Origin: Tenacibaculum pacificus
GTDB taxonomy: Bacteria > Bacteroidota > Bacteroidia > Flavobacteriales > Flavobacteriaceae
Length of the DNA: 64,000 nt
Direction: 5' to 3'
Assembly: GCF_027941775.1 (NCBI RefSeq)
Contig: NZ_CP115917.1
Location: 1,038,501-1,102,500, forward strand
Part shown: one piece after another, positions 46,260-55,776 of the stretch
Layout of the letters: every line of letters begins with the position of its first letter
How positions within the stretch are numbered: position 1 is the first letter of the stretch
The notes under the pieces: model-generated
Databases searched by the model: none
What the model was told of the DNA's origin: nothing
The model's input: the letters and a program-made list of their open reading frames with translations, nothing else
Translations under genes and position numbers: made by a program

Positions 46260-47420
46260 AAACCAATATCTTACTGCAAATAAAATCAACAAAGGAATTA
46301 ACGTAATTGAAAGTAATTGCGTTTTTGTTATCCAAATAATAGCTAATATCACTAAAAAGGCTAGTAAAAGTATCATATATTTTGAAATCCATTTTGGTGA
46401 TTTTTTTTGTGTCAAAAAGAAAGAAACAATTAAATTAGGAGCAAATGCCCATAAAAAGTTAAAGTTATTTGGTGCTGTTGAATGATTCGTGAAAAACCAT
46501 AAATAGACAATTAAAACGCCTGTTATTCCTGATGTAAAAAATAATACAAAGTCTAACCATTTGCTTCTTTTAGAGTTTTTGTAATCTTTATGAGTGATAA
46601 ATAAACCGAATAAAGAAAGTGTTAATATTACTGAAAAAGGGCTAATAGGATCTTTTTTTGATTCTTTTTCTTTAAAATCTAATAAAATGTTGGTTTTTGA
46701 TATTAGATTATCTTCTTTTCCATCTTTTAAAATTTTAGAATAATTTAAAGCTTCAAAAACATAATCAGGTAAATATAAATATTCGCTTGCTGTTGCAATT
46801 TTATCTAATCGACTTCCTAAAGCGATATTAATTCCAAAACTACCCCAAGTATTTTGATGAATTTCTTTATTCATTAATTGACGTAAAGAGGTGTTTTTAG
46901 TTACAAAATCATCTTTAAAAATTAATTTATCACCTAAAACTTTTTTGATAATATCACGAGGTTTGGTAGCACAATTATCAAAATATGGGTCGTATAAATA
47001 ACTAGCATTTTCGGGTGCTGAGTTTATTTCTAAAATATTGAAAAAGGTGTTTTTTTGAGTTTCTGTTAGGTTTAAAATTTGTTCTTTTACCCAGCGTTCA
47101 TCTTGCTGAGCACTTTTTAATGATAAATAAAATGGATATTTTGCTAATTTATATTTCATGTATCCTTTAGTGAAATCAGTATAAAAACTAGGTCCACTAA
47201 AATCGAAAATTCCGTAATTATAAATTAAATCTAATTGTAAAACAGGGTCTTTTATGCGAATTGCTGTATGTCCGAATTTTTCATATAAAGCCTCTCCAGG
47301 ACCAGAAGTAATGACACTTATTTTAGAATAATCAGATAATTTTAATGTATTGTTTACTTGTGATAAAAGTGTATTTAAACAACATAAAAACAAGAAAATA
47401 GTAGTGATTTTTTTTATCAT
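46236..47420 (-). CDS. DUF4105 (Lnb-like) protein with signal peptide and C-terminal membrane domain
   Basis: A 394-aa protein: signal peptide (ITTIFLFLCCLNTLLS), then the DUF4105 domain with VITSGPGEALYEKFGHTAIR and YNYGIFDF, YLYDPYFDNCATKPRD, where His and Cys suggest an NlpC/P60-like or related catalytic site (inference). The C-terminal third has four to five membrane helices (from about 255). Probably an envelope enzyme; substrate unknown. Tail-to-tail overlap with aroQ. Confidence 0.82.
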   Translation of the reverse strand: MIKKITTIFLFLCCLNTLLSQVNNTLKLSDYSKISVITSGPGEALYEKFGHTAIRIKDPVLQLDLIYNYGIFDFSGPSFYTDFTKGYMKYKLAKYPFYLSLKSAQQDERWVKEQILNLTETQKNTFFNILEINSAPENASYLYDPYFDNCATKPRDIIKKVLGDKLIFKDDFVTKNTSLRQLMNKEIHQNTWGSFGINIALGSRLDKIATASEYLYLPDYVFEALNYSKILKDGKEDNLISKTNILLDFKEKESKKDPISPFSVILTLSLFGLFITHKDYKNSKRSKWLDFVLFFTSGITGVLIVYLWFFTNHSTAPNNFNFLWAFAPNLIVSFFLTQKKSPKWISKYMILLLAFLVILAIIWITKTQLLSITLIPLLILFAVRYWFLQKTLNR

Positions 47421-47550
47421 AATTGAATTCTGAAAAGTGTGATTTTACAATACAAATATCTTAATTAAGATTAAAATAAGTGTATTTTTTACAATGTATT
47501 ATTTTAAGAGTCTATTTAAATTTTAACTAAAGTTTTTTTCAATATTTAAA

Positions 47551-47660
47551 CGTCACGCTGAATTTATTTCAGCATCGCATAAAGCGAAGAACTACGGCAA
47601 ATCAGGATGCGAAACTGAAATAAAATCCCTTTGATGGATTCGATTTTTCAGCTATAAAAC
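47551..47660. repeat. Repeat-like intergenic inverted repeats
   Basis: Contains GCTGAA/TTCAGC (47558-47574) and a larger near-perfect inverted repeat: 18-base arms at 47563-47580 and 47607-47624, with two mismatches and a 26-base loop. More GC-rich than its surroundings. It looks like a REP-type dispersed element, but I find no second copy in this window. Confidence 0.6.
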
Positions 47661-47686
47661 ATTTTTAAATGAAATTTAAACAGGTT

Positions 47687-48670
47687 CTAAGCGTTAAATA
47701 TTATTTTATCTTCAATAAAACAGATAATACTTTCTTCGAGCCATCTATTTTCAATAAGATTGAAAGATGTTATGAAGCCAACATGTCCGCCATATTTTGG
47801 CGTTAGTAAATAAAAATTATCCATATTTTTGGCTTCTTTATAAGGAAAACATTCTTCGGATAAAAAAGAATCATCAAGTGAGTTTATAAGTAAAGTAGGA
47901 GTTTTAATATTTTTGATATAAGGTTTTGAACTTGCTTTTATCCAATAATCTTGAGGACTTTCAAAATTAAATATAGGAACTGTATATTGTGCTTCTAAAT
48001 GCGGAAATTTAGTTGCTTTTAGTAATAATTCTTTATCTAATTTGAAATCAGGAAACTTAGTCGATTTTGCTAGAATTTTTATTTTTAGCGTTCGTAAAAA
48101 ATCATTTAAATACACTTTGTTTTTTAGTTTAGCTAATTCAGCTTGTGAACTTGTTAAATCGATAGGTACAGAAACAGTAATTGCGCCTTTTATTTTTGAT
48201 GAAATATTTTCATATTCGCCCAAATATTTTAGAGTTAAATTTCCTCCTAAGCTAAAACCAACGATTATAATATTTTCATAATTATAGTTATTTGCAAGAT
48301 GTTCGGCTATAAAATGAACATCATCTGTTTTTCCGCTATGATAGGTTTCTAAAAGTAAATTATCTTCACCGCTACAACTTCTTAAATTCACGCAAACAGT
48401 ATCGTAACTAGCATTATTTAAGCTGTTAGCGGTTGTAATCATATAATTAGATTTTGAACTTCCTTCTAAACCATGAATTAAAAGTACTAATGTTTTAGTG
48501 CTATTTTTTGTTTTTGAAAAATCTAAATCGATAAAATCAGCATCCCAAGTTGTAATTCTTTTACGTTCATATTTAATAGTATCTTTCATAAATAAAGGGC
48601 GATACATTGTATTAAAATGTGCACTTTTAAAAGGAAGTGTAGGATTGAAATCTGAAGTAAGAATCGGCAA
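47687..48670 (-). CDS. YheT-like alpha/beta hydrolase
   Basis: A 327-aa hydrolase with LLIHGLEGSSKSNY (oxyanion region), the nucleophile elbow VGFSLGGNL (Ser about 153), Asp in LLINSLDDSFL and His in YGGHVGF. It belongs to the YheT/EMB8 family, substrate unknown. The ATG at 48799 would add 43 hydrophobic residues unlike the family and run over a promoter-like CATATTTG. The family start (MPILxSxFNP) corresponds to TTG at 48670, so I use that. Confidence 0.85.
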   Translation of the reverse strand: MPILTSDFNPTLPFKSAHFNTMYRPLFMKDTIKYERKRITTWDADFIDLDFSKTKNSTKTLVLLIHGLEGSSKSNYMITTANSLNNASYDTVCVNLRSCSGEDNLLLETYHSGKTDDVHFIAEHLANNYNYENIIIVGFSLGGNLTLKYLGEYENISSKIKGAITVSVPIDLTSSQAELAKLKNKVYLNDFLRTLKIKILAKSTKFPDFKLDKELLLKATKFPHLEAQYTVPIFNFESPQDYWIKASSKPYIKNIKTPTLLINSLDDSFLSEECFPYKEAKNMDNFYLLTPKYGGHVGFITSFNLIENRWLEESIICFIEDKIIFNA

Positions 48671-48781
48671 TGTTTTGGGTTTATAGTAATAGTCGGCAAA
48701 TATGATAAAAAACCAGTAAAATATAAGTAAAATGTTAAATTGATATAATGATTTATTATTTTCGCTACAAAAATATAGATA

Positions 48782-49522
48782 ATGAATATAAAAAGACATA
48801 TCCCAAATTTATTAACTTTAGGGAATTTATTATGTGGTACAATAGCGACCATTTTTGCAATTAAAGGTGATTTTATTGGAGTAGCTGTTTTGGTTGTTTT
48901 AGGAATTATTTTTGATTTTTTTGATGGATTTGTAGCCAGAATGTTAGGTGTTCAAGGAGAATTAGGAAAACAATTAGATAGTTTGGCTGATATGGTAACT
49001 AGTGGAGTAGTACCAGGTATGGTAATGTTACAACTTTTAGTAAATGCTTTAGATGTTGATGCTGCTGGTTATTTTGGTATTGATACTTACGGAGCAACAG
49101 GAAGTAGTTTGCCGTATATTGGTTTATTATTAACTTTAGGAGCTTGTTACAGATTAGCTAATTTTAATATTGATACTCGACAATCAGATTCATTTATTGG
49201 GCTTCCAACACCTGCAATGGCTTTATTTGTGATTTCTTTGCCTTTAATCGCAGAGTTTGGAAAACAACAATTTTTTATTGATTTAATTATGAATCAATAT
49301 TTTTTATTCGCCGTTACTGCAGTTTTAACTTTTTTAATGAATGCTGAAATTCCGTTGTTTGCTTTAAAATTTAAAAGCTTCGGATTTAAAGAAAATGCTT
49401 TAAAATATATTTTCTTATTACTTTGTGTTTTGTTATTAATTGTATTAAAATTTGTAGCAATTCCTTTAATAATATTGATATATGTTGTTTTTTCAATAGT
49501 TAATAATTTGAAGAAAGCGTAA
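48782..49522 (+). CDS. pssA: CDP-diacylglycerol-serine O-phosphatidyltransferase
   Basis: Makes phosphatidylserine, precursor of phosphatidylethanolamine. The 246-aa membrane protein starts MNIKRHIPNLLTLGNLLCG and has the CDP-alcohol phosphotransferase motif DFFDGFVARMLG with the final DSLAD aspartates (about 45-68), plus six or seven membrane helices. Length and start block are PssA-like. Divergent from the hydrolase gene; followed by a terminator. Confidence 0.94.
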   Translation: MNIKRHIPNLLTLGNLLCGTIATIFAIKGDFIGVAVLVVLGIIFDFFDGFVARMLGVQGELGKQLDSLADMVTSGVVPGMVMLQLLVNALDVDAAGYFGIDTYGATGSSLPYIGLLLTLGACYRLANFNIDTRQSDSFIGLPTPAMALFVISLPLIAEFGKQQFFIDLIMNQYFLFAVTAVLTFLMNAEIPLFALKFKSFGFKENALKYIFLLLCVLLLIVLKFVAIPLIILIYVVFSIVNNLKKA

Positions 49523-49544
49523 AATAATATTGTTTTAAAACAAG

Positions 49545-49571
49545 AAAAAGGAGCTTTTTAGCTCCTTTTTT
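49545..49571. terminator. Bidirectional terminator pssA / lptB
   Basis: AAAAAGGAGCT and AGCTCCTTTTTT around a short T loop, between convergent genes. Confidence 0.85.
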
Positions 49572-49598
49572 GTATTCTGATATTTAAGTTTATTTTTT

Positions 49599-50333
49599 TT
49601 AAAATTTCTTTTTTTGTAGTATAAAATCTTTTCCTAAATAAACTCTACGTACGGTTTCATCATCGGCTAATTCTTCAGGAGTTCCTTCTTTTAAAATACC
49701 TCCGTTATACATTAGGTAAGTTCTATCAGTAATTGCAAGTGTTGCTTGAACATCATGATCGGTAATTAAAATACCAATATTTTTATCTTTTAGTTTAGCA
49801 ACAATTCCTTGAATATCTTCTACGGCAATAGGGTCTACACCTGCAAAAGGTTCATCTAGTAAAATAAATTTAGGGTCAGAGGCAAGGCAACGCGCTATTT
49901 CTGTTCTTCGACGTTCACCTCCTGAAAGTAAATCACCACGATTTTTACGAACATGATCTAAACTAAATTCATCAATTAATTCTTCTAAACGTTTTTTTCT
50001 TTCAGATTTAGATCTGTTAGTAAATTCTAAAACTGACATAATATTATCTTCAACAGATAATTTTCTAAAAATAGAAGCTTCCTGTGCTAAATATCCAATT
50101 CCTTTTTGAGCACGTTTATACATGGCATCTTTGGTTATTTCTTCATCATCTAAAAAAATACTACCAAAATTTGGTTTTACCATACCAACAATCATATAAA
50201 AAGAGGTTGTTTTTCCTGCTCCGTTAGGTCCTAGTAATCCAATGATTTCTCCTTGTTCTACTTCTAACGAAATTCCTTTTACAACTTTCCTGCTACCGTA
50301 AAGTTTTTGTATATTATCTGCTCTTAATTTCAT
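49599..50333 (-). CDS. lptB: LPS export ABC transporter ATPase LptB
   Basis: Cytoplasmic ATPase of the LptB2FG machine that extracts LPS from the inner membrane. The 244-aa protein has Walker A LLGPNGAGKTTSF, GIGYLAQEASIFRKLSV (the LptB-type Q-loop segment), signature LLSGGERRRTEIARCL, Walker B FILLDEPFAGVDP and the switch His in LITDHDV. Last gene of the kdsD-tatC-AhpD-like run, 65 bases after the preceding gene. Confidence 0.95.
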   Translation of the reverse strand: MKLRADNIQKLYGSRKVVKGISLEVEQGEIIGLLGPNGAGKTTSFYMIVGMVKPNFGSIFLDDEEITKDAMYKRAQKGIGYLAQEASIFRKLSVEDNIMSVLEFTNRSKSERKKRLEELIDEFSLDHVRKNRGDLLSGGERRRTEIARCLASDPKFILLDEPFAGVDPIAVEDIQGIVAKLKDKNIGILITDHDVQATLAITDRTYLMYNGGILKEGTPEELADDETVRRVYLGKDFILQKKKF

Positions 50334-50398
50334 TGATACTTAGTTACTTCTTTTTAATATTATAGTCTATTAAAACTATGAATTTATAAGATTGTCTA

Positions 50399-50746
50399 TT
50401 AATTATTTTCTTCTAATTCATCCCAAAACTCAACAGCACGACGCAAATGTGGAATTAATATAGTCCCACCAACTAAAGTAGCGATACCCATTGTTTCCAT
50501 CATTTCTTCTTTGGTTACGCCATTTTTATGCGCTGTTTCTAAATGATAAGCGATACAATCATCGCAACGTAAAACAGCAGAAGCGACTAAACCCAATAAT
50601 TCTTTTGTTTTTTCAGGTAAATGACCTTCTTTAAAAGCGTTGGTATCTAAATTAAAAATTCGTTTTATTATTTTATTATCGCCCGCTAAAATTTTATCAT
50701 TCATTTTAGCTCGGTAGTCGTTAAACTCTTGGACTTTTTGAGACAT
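50399..50746 (-). CDS. AhpD/carboxymuconolactone decarboxylase family protein
   Basis: A 115-aa helical protein with the redox motif LRCDDCIAYHLETA (CxxC with a following His) of AhpD-like alkylhydroperoxidases. The family reduces peroxides or acts as a thiol-disulfide reductant; the partner is unknown. Its start overlaps the tatC end by 26 bases, so they are co-translated. Confidence 0.9.
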   Translation of the reverse strand: MSQKVQEFNDYRAKMNDKILAGDNKIIKRIFNLDTNAFKEGHLPEKTKELLGLVASAVLRCDDCIAYHLETAHKNGVTKEEMMETMGIATLVGGTILIPHLRRAVEFWDELEENN

Positions 50747-51542
50747 TCTTTTGTTGTTTTTTTAATATAAATTGCGATACATAGATACTTACTTCATAAA
50801 GCATCATAATCGGTACTGAAACTATTATTTGACTAGCAATGTCTGGAGGTGTTATAATTGCTGATAAAACCAAAACAACTACTAGTGCGTGTTTACGATA
50901 TTTTCGTAAAAATTGAGGTGTAATTAATCCTATTTTGGTTAGGAAAAATATAATAATAGGTAATTCAAAAAGTAGCGCAACACCTAGTAATGTGTTTGTA
51001 ATTAATCCGATATACGCCTCTAGTTTAAAATTATTTTGAATTGAGTCAGAAATTTCATAATTATAAAAGAAATAAACAGACATAGGTAAAATAACATAAT
51101 AACTAAAAAGTATTCCTAAAAAGAATAATAAAGAAGCTATAAAAATAAATCCTCTTGATTTTTTTCTTTCAGAACTATGTAATCCAGGAGCTACAAAACG
51201 CCAAATTTCCCATAATATATAAGGAAAAGAAACTAGAAACCCCAAAATTAAAGAAGACCAAATACTCGTCATTAATTGTTGAGTAGGATCTAATGCTTGT
51301 AATGTTTGTTCTAGGGTAACATTACAAAAACTACTATCAATTCCTATTGAGGTAAATACTTTACAGAAAAATTGATAGGTTGCAAAATCAGGCTTTAAAT
51401 GCGCTAATAAAATTTCATCAAATACAAAATTAACATTTGCAAAAATAATAATTCCAACAATAAAAATTGCTGAAAAACTTCGAACCAAATGCCATCTCAA
51501 TTCTTCAAGATGGTCTAAAAAAGACATTTCTTTTACAGCCAT
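50721..51542 (-). CDS. tatC: Twin-arginine translocase subunit TatC
   Basis: Receptor subunit for folded proteins with RR signal peptides. The 273-aa protein starts MAVKEMSFLDHLEELRWHL (FLDHLxELR is the TatC signature), has six membrane helices, FPYILWEIWRFVAPGLHSSE with the conserved Glu, and ALVVVLVLSAIITPPD near the end. It starts 1 base after the kdsD stop codon. Confidence 0.96.
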   Translation of the reverse strand: MAVKEMSFLDHLEELRWHLVRSFSAIFIVGIIIFANVNFVFDEILLAHLKPDFATYQFFCKVFTSIGIDSSFCNVTLEQTLQALDPTQQLMTSIWSSLILGFLVSFPYILWEIWRFVAPGLHSSERKKSRGFIFIASLLFFLGILFSYYVILPMSVYFFYNYEISDSIQNNFKLEAYIGLITNTLLGVALLFELPIIIFFLTKIGLITPQFLRKYRKHALVVVLVLSAIITPPDIASQIIVSVPIMMLYEVSIYVSQFILKKQQKNVSKSPRV

Positions 51543-51543
51543 C

Positions 51544-52515
51544 TTAAAATATACCTTCTTTAATTAAATCATGTAAATGAACAACACCAACATAGTCGTT
51601 ATTGTCATCTGTTACTAAAATTTGTGTGATGCTATTGTTTTCTAAAGCCTCTAAAGCTTCAACTGCCATAGCATTTACATTTATTGTTTTAGGATTTTTA
51701 CTCATAATATCGTTGGCAGTTAGTACATCAATTTTAGTTGTTTTACTAAGCATTCGACGGATATCACCATCAGTAATAATTCCAGATATTTTATTTTTAT
51801 CTTCAATAACAGCTGTTACACCGAGTCTTTTTTCTGATATTTCAACAATTACATTTGCTACTGTATCAGTGTTTGATACTTTAGGTAATTGATTATTTTT
51901 GATTAAATCAGAAACACGTAAATATAAACGTTTTCCTAAAGCTCCACCTGGATGATATTTAGCAAAATCGCTACTTGTAAAACCACGTAAATCTAATAAG
52001 CAAACAGCTAAAGCATCGCCTAAAACTAATTGAGCAGTGGTACTTGTAGTTGGTGCTAAATTATTAGGACAGGCTTCTTTTTGAACATAAGAGTTTAATA
52101 AGAAATCTGCATTTGTAGCTAAAAAAGATTCAGGGTTTCCTGTAATCGCAATAATTTTATTATTTGCGCTTTTTATCAAAGGAACTAAAACCTTAATTTC
52201 AGGCGTATTTCCACTTTTTGATAGACAAATAACAACATCGTCTTTTTGTACACTACCTAAATCGCCATGAATGGCATCAGCAGCATGCATAAAAGCGGCA
52301 GGAGTACCTGTAGAGTTAAAGGTAGCAACCATTTTGTTGGCAATGTTAGCGCTTTTACCGATTCCGGTAACAATAACACGACCTTTTGAATTGAATATAA
52401 AATTTACGGCATCAACAAACGAACTATCTAATAATTTTGCTAAATTAGCAATAGCATTACTTTCTAAAAGTATGGTTTCTTTTGCTGTTGAGAGAATTGC
52501 ATTTGCGTCTTTCAA
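51544..52515 (-). CDS. kdsD: Arabinose-5-phosphate isomerase KdsD/KpsF/GutQ
   Basis: Converts ribulose-5-phosphate to arabinose-5-phosphate for KDO. The 323-aa protein has an SIS domain (about 30-165) with VTGIGKSANIANKMVATFNS, GDLGSVQKDDVVICLSKSGN and APTTSTTAQL, then two CBS domains (about 205-320) with IITDGDIRRML. Domain order and length are standard. Its grouping with lptB supports an LPS role. First gene of the operon, divergent from recQ. Confidence 0.95.
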   Translation of the reverse strand: MKDANAILSTAKETILLESNAIANLAKLLDSSFVDAVNFIFNSKGRVIVTGIGKSANIANKMVATFNSTGTPAAFMHAADAIHGDLGSVQKDDVVICLSKSGNTPEIKVLVPLIKSANNKIIAITGNPESFLATNADFLLNSYVQKEACPNNLAPTTSTTAQLVLGDALAVCLLDLRGFTSSDFAKYHPGGALGKRLYLRVSDLIKNNQLPKVSNTDTVANVIVEISEKRLGVTAVIEDKNKISGIITDGDIRRMLSKTTKIDVLTANDIMSKNPKTINVNAMAVEALEALENNSITQILVTDDNNDYVGVVHLHDLIKEGIF

Positions 52516-52659
52516 GTTAAAAAAGTTTTAAGTAATTTTTAAAATGTAAAAATAGGGATATTTAAGAAGAAAACTTTTTAATAAAAATAAAATTTACAAT
52601 AGTTTGTATAATTTTTTTTTGTAAATTGGTTTATGTTTTTAATTTTTTGATATTAGAAG

Positions 52660-54858
52660 ATGAATATAGAGGAGACGGAGTTATACGGATCATTAAAGAA
52701 AATATTTGGTTTTAACCAATTTAAAGGTTTACAAGAGGTCGTTGTAAAAAGTATTTTAAACAACGAAAATACATTTGTAATAATGCCAACTGGTGGAGGT
52801 AAATCTCTTTGTTATCAGTTACCTGCATTAATGAAAGAAGGTACAGCTATTGTTGTATCGCCATTAATAGCTTTGATGAAAAATCAAGTAGATGCTATTA
52901 GAGGTATTTCTGAGCAACATGGTATTGCACATGTATTAAATTCTTCTTTAAATAAAGCTGAAATTGCTCAAGTAAAATCAGATATTGAAGCAGGAATTAC
53001 TAAGTTATTATATGTAGCTCCTGAATCATTAGTAAAAGAAGAATATGCCGAGTTTTTAAGAGGGCAAAATATTTCTTTTGTAGCTATTGATGAAGCGCAT
53101 TGTATTTCTGAGTGGGGACATGATTTTAGACCTGAGTACAGAAATTTACGTAACATTATTAAGCAAATTGATAATGTACCTATTATTGGTTTAACAGCAA
53201 CAGCAACAGAAAAAGTACAGGAAGATATTCTGAAAACTTTAGGAATGAGTGATGCTAATGTTTTTAAAGCATCATTTAATAGACCTAACTTGTTTTATGA
53301 AGTATGCCCTAAAACAAAAGATATAGAAAAAGATATCATTCGTTTTATAAAACAACGAATGGGAAAAACAGGTATTATATACTGTTTGAGCCGTAAAAAA
53401 GTAGAAGAAATTGCTCAAGTTTTACAAGTAAATGGTATTAATGCACTTCCGTATCATGCAGGGTTAGATGCTAAAAAACGAGCAAAACATCAAGATATGT
53501 TTTTGATGGAAGATTGTGATGTTATTGTTGCAACAATTGCTTTTGGTATGGGAATCGATAAACCAGATGTTCGTTATGTAATTCATCATGATATTCCTAA
53601 AAGTTTAGAAAGTTATTATCAAGAAACTGGTAGAGCTGGTCGTGATGGAGGAGAAGGTTATTGTTTAACTTTTTACTCATATAAAGATATCGAAAAACTT
53701 GAAAAGTTCATGGCTAATAAACCTGTTGCAGAACAGGAAGTAGGACATGCGCTTTTACAAGAAGTAGTAGGTTATGCAGAAACATCAATGAATAGACGTA
53801 AATATATTCTTCATTATTTTGGAGAAGAATTTGACGCTATAAATGGTGAAGGAGCTGAGTTGGATGACAACATGAAAAATCCTAAAAAGAAAAATGAAGC
53901 TCAAGAACAGGTGAAAATATTATTGTCGGTTATTAGAGATACCAACGAAATGTATAAGCCTAAAGAGATTGTTAATACTATTATTGGTGCAGAAAATGCA
54001 TTATTAAAATCTCATAAAACAACAACACAACCTTTTTTCGGGATAGGAAAAGATAAAATAAATCATTATTGGATGGCGTTAATTCGTCAAATACTGGTTG
54101 TCGATCTTATCAAAAAAGAAATTGAACAATATGGTGTTTTAAAATTAACAGAAAAAGGAAAGCAGTTTCTAGAAAATCCGACATCATTTATGATGACAGA
54201 AAATCATGTATATGCAACAGATGATGCTGGAATAATAATTTCAACAACAAGTCCAGTAGCAGGTGCAGTAGATGTTAAATTGGTTAAAATGCTAAAAGAT
54301 TTACGTAAAAGTGTAGGAAAGCGTTTAGGCGTACCTCCTTATGCAGTCTTTCAAGATCCTTCATTAGAAGATATGGCATTGAAATATCCAATGAATTTAG
54401 AAGAGTTATCTAAAGTTCATGGTGTAGGAGAAGGTAAATCTAGAAAATTTGGTAAAGATTTTGTTAAGATTATAACAAGCTATGTTGAAGAAAATAAAAT
54501 TATGCGTCCTGACGATTTAATCGTTAAAAGTACTGGTGTAAATTCAGGATTAAAATTATTTATCATTCAAAATACTGATAGAAAATTACCTTTAGAAGAT
54601 ATTTCAAAATCGAAAGGTTTGGCAATGAACGAGCTGATTAAAGAAATGGAGGCGATTGTTTTTTCGGGAACAAAATTAAATATTGATTATGCTGTTGAAG
54701 ATTTGTTAGATGAAGATCAACAAGAAGAAATACATGATTATTTTATGGAATCTGAATCAGATAAAATTCAAGAAGCTTTAGATGAATTTGATGGTGATTA
54801 TGATGAAGATGAATTGCGATTAATGCGTATCAAATTTACGAGTGAAATAGCAAATTAA
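52660..54858 (+). CDS. recQ: ATP-dependent DNA helicase RecQ
   Basis: 3'-5' helicase in recombination repair. The 732-aa protein has motif 0 FGFNQFKGLQ, Walker A MPTGGGKSLCYQLPA (about 41), DEAHCISEWGHDFRPEY (about 143-159), LTATAT, and motif VI YQETGRAGRDG. A RQC region is followed by an HRDC-like domain (about 545-625). The RQC zinc cysteines are not evident: the region after motif VI reads RRKYILHYFGEEF with no four-Cys set, as in a subset of RecQ proteins. The VOC gene starts 12 bases later. Confidence 0.95.
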   Translation: MNIEETELYGSLKKIFGFNQFKGLQEVVVKSILNNENTFVIMPTGGGKSLCYQLPALMKEGTAIVVSPLIALMKNQVDAIRGISEQHGIAHVLNSSLNKAEIAQVKSDIEAGITKLLYVAPESLVKEEYAEFLRGQNISFVAIDEAHCISEWGHDFRPEYRNLRNIIKQIDNVPIIGLTATATEKVQEDILKTLGMSDANVFKASFNRPNLFYEVCPKTKDIEKDIIRFIKQRMGKTGIIYCLSRKKVEEIAQVLQVNGINALPYHAGLDAKKRAKHQDMFLMEDCDVIVATIAFGMGIDKPDVRYVIHHDIPKSLESYYQETGRAGRDGGEGYCLTFYSYKDIEKLEKFMANKPVAEQEVGHALLQEVVGYAETSMNRRKYILHYFGEEFDAINGEGAELDDNMKNPKKKNEAQEQVKILLSVIRDTNEMYKPKEIVNTIIGAENALLKSHKTTTQPFFGIGKDKINHYWMALIRQILVVDLIKKEIEQYGVLKLTEKGKQFLENPTSFMMTENHVYATDDAGIIISTTSPVAGAVDVKLVKMLKDLRKSVGKRLGVPPYAVFQDPSLEDMALKYPMNLEELSKVHGVGEGKSRKFGKDFVKIITSYVEENKIMRPDDLIVKSTGVNSGLKLFIIQNTDRKLPLEDISKSKGLAMNELIKEMEAIVFSGTKLNIDYAVEDLLDEDQQEEIHDYFMESESDKIQEALDEFDGDYDEDELRLMRIKFTSEIAN

Positions 54859-54870
54859 AAAAGAAATCAT

Positions 54871-55281
54871 ATGAAAACAAATAGTTACTTACATTTTAAC
54901 GGAAATTGTAAAGAAGCAATGAGCTTTTATGCAGATATTTTAGGAGGAGATATTACAATGCTAATACAGTTTAATGAAGCTCCTGAGTCTAAAAATTTCC
55001 CTAAAGAAATATCAGATTTAACAATGCATTCTACTTTAGAAATTGGTGATATGGCAATTCAAGCATCTGATTTTTTTAGTACTACAGAAAGTTTTAATGC
55101 AGGTACTAATTTTGCAATTAGTTTAAATTTTGAAGATGAAGATGAGGTGGTAACTATTTTTAATGGATTATCTGAAGGTGGAGCGATAATAAAACCTTTA
55201 GAAGAATCTTTTTGGGGAGGTAAGTCAGGAGTACTACAAGATCAATTTGGTATTCGATGGATGTTATCTTTAGAAGAATAA
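54871..55281 (+). CDS. VOC-family PhnB/glyoxalase-like protein
   Basis: A 136-aa protein with YLHFNGNCKEAMSFYADILGG at its start cut short here as FNGNCKEAMSFYADILGG, FWGGKSGVLQDQFGIRWML at its end, and two babab repeats. This is the PhnB/3-demethylubiquinone-methyltransferase-like branch of the vicinal oxygen chelate fold. No function is assigned. Co-directional with recQ, followed by a strong terminator. Confidence 0.88.
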   Translation: MKTNSYLHFNGNCKEAMSFYADILGGDITMLIQFNEAPESKNFPKEISDLTMHSTLEIGDMAIQASDFFSTTESFNAGTNFAISLNFEDEDEVVTIFNGLSEGGAIIKPLEESFWGGKSGVLQDQFGIRWMLSLEE

Positions 55282-55300
55282 AAATATTGATTTATTATTA

Positions 55301-55346
55301 CAAATAAAAAGAACGCAAGATTTAAATCTTGCGTTCTTTTTATTTG
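55301..55346. terminator. Bidirectional terminator, 46-base perfect palindrome
   Basis: Two 23-base arms, each CAAATAAAAAGAACGCAAGA plus TTT or its complement, with no mismatch, between convergent genes. Confidence 0.92.
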
Positions 55347-55366
55347 TAAAATATCTTTATAAAAAA

Positions 55367-55738
55367 CTAGTTTATTATAATTTTATCAATAGTAGTTGTC
55401 GATTTACATCTGGTAACATGTAAGTCAATATTCTTTAAACTGTCTTTACCGCTAATAAAATATTCAGGGCAAGGTTTTAAACGCGCTTTACTTTTTCCAA
55501 AATCAACATCGCCATTTTTTAAAATTGTAGCAATTGTAGTACTATCAATATTTGTAGTTGCTAAAACTTGTTTAGCATTCGTTGAAAATAAGCGTTCTCT
55601 AACTCTAATTGTTTTTAAGGTGCGAGCATCCATTCCATAATCAAAAGAAACATCTTTACCTTTCCAAATAAAAAATACGACTAAAGAACCGAAACCTAAT
55701 CCTATTGCGTAATATCCAAAACGTTTTAATAATTGCAT
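55367..55738 (-). CDS. DUF4258 family small membrane-anchored protein
   Basis: About 123 aa: an N-terminal membrane helix (YYAIGLGFGSLVVFFIW), then a domain with MDARTLKTIRVRERLFS and LKNGDVDFGKSKARLKPCP, the DUF4258-like pattern seen beside ald/tsaE in Flavobacteriaceae. Function unknown. The ATG at 55738 (MQLLKRFGYY) is preferred; ATG at 55759 adds seven residues. It follows ald by about 38 bases. Confidence 0.75.
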   Translation of the reverse strand: MQLLKRFGYYAIGLGFGSLVVFFIWKGKDVSFDYGMDARTLKTIRVRERLFSTNAKQVLATTNIDSTTIATILKNGDVDFGKSKARLKPCPEYFISGKDSLKNIDLHVTRCKSTTTIDKIIIN

Positions 55739-55776
55739 AGTAAATTTTTGTGATGGCAAAAGTACGTAAAATCAGC

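Noticed and set aside
48671..48799. Hydrophobic N-terminal extension of the YheT-like hydrolase
   Set aside because: It runs over the intergenic promoter region and is unlike family members. The TTG at 48670 matches the usual start.
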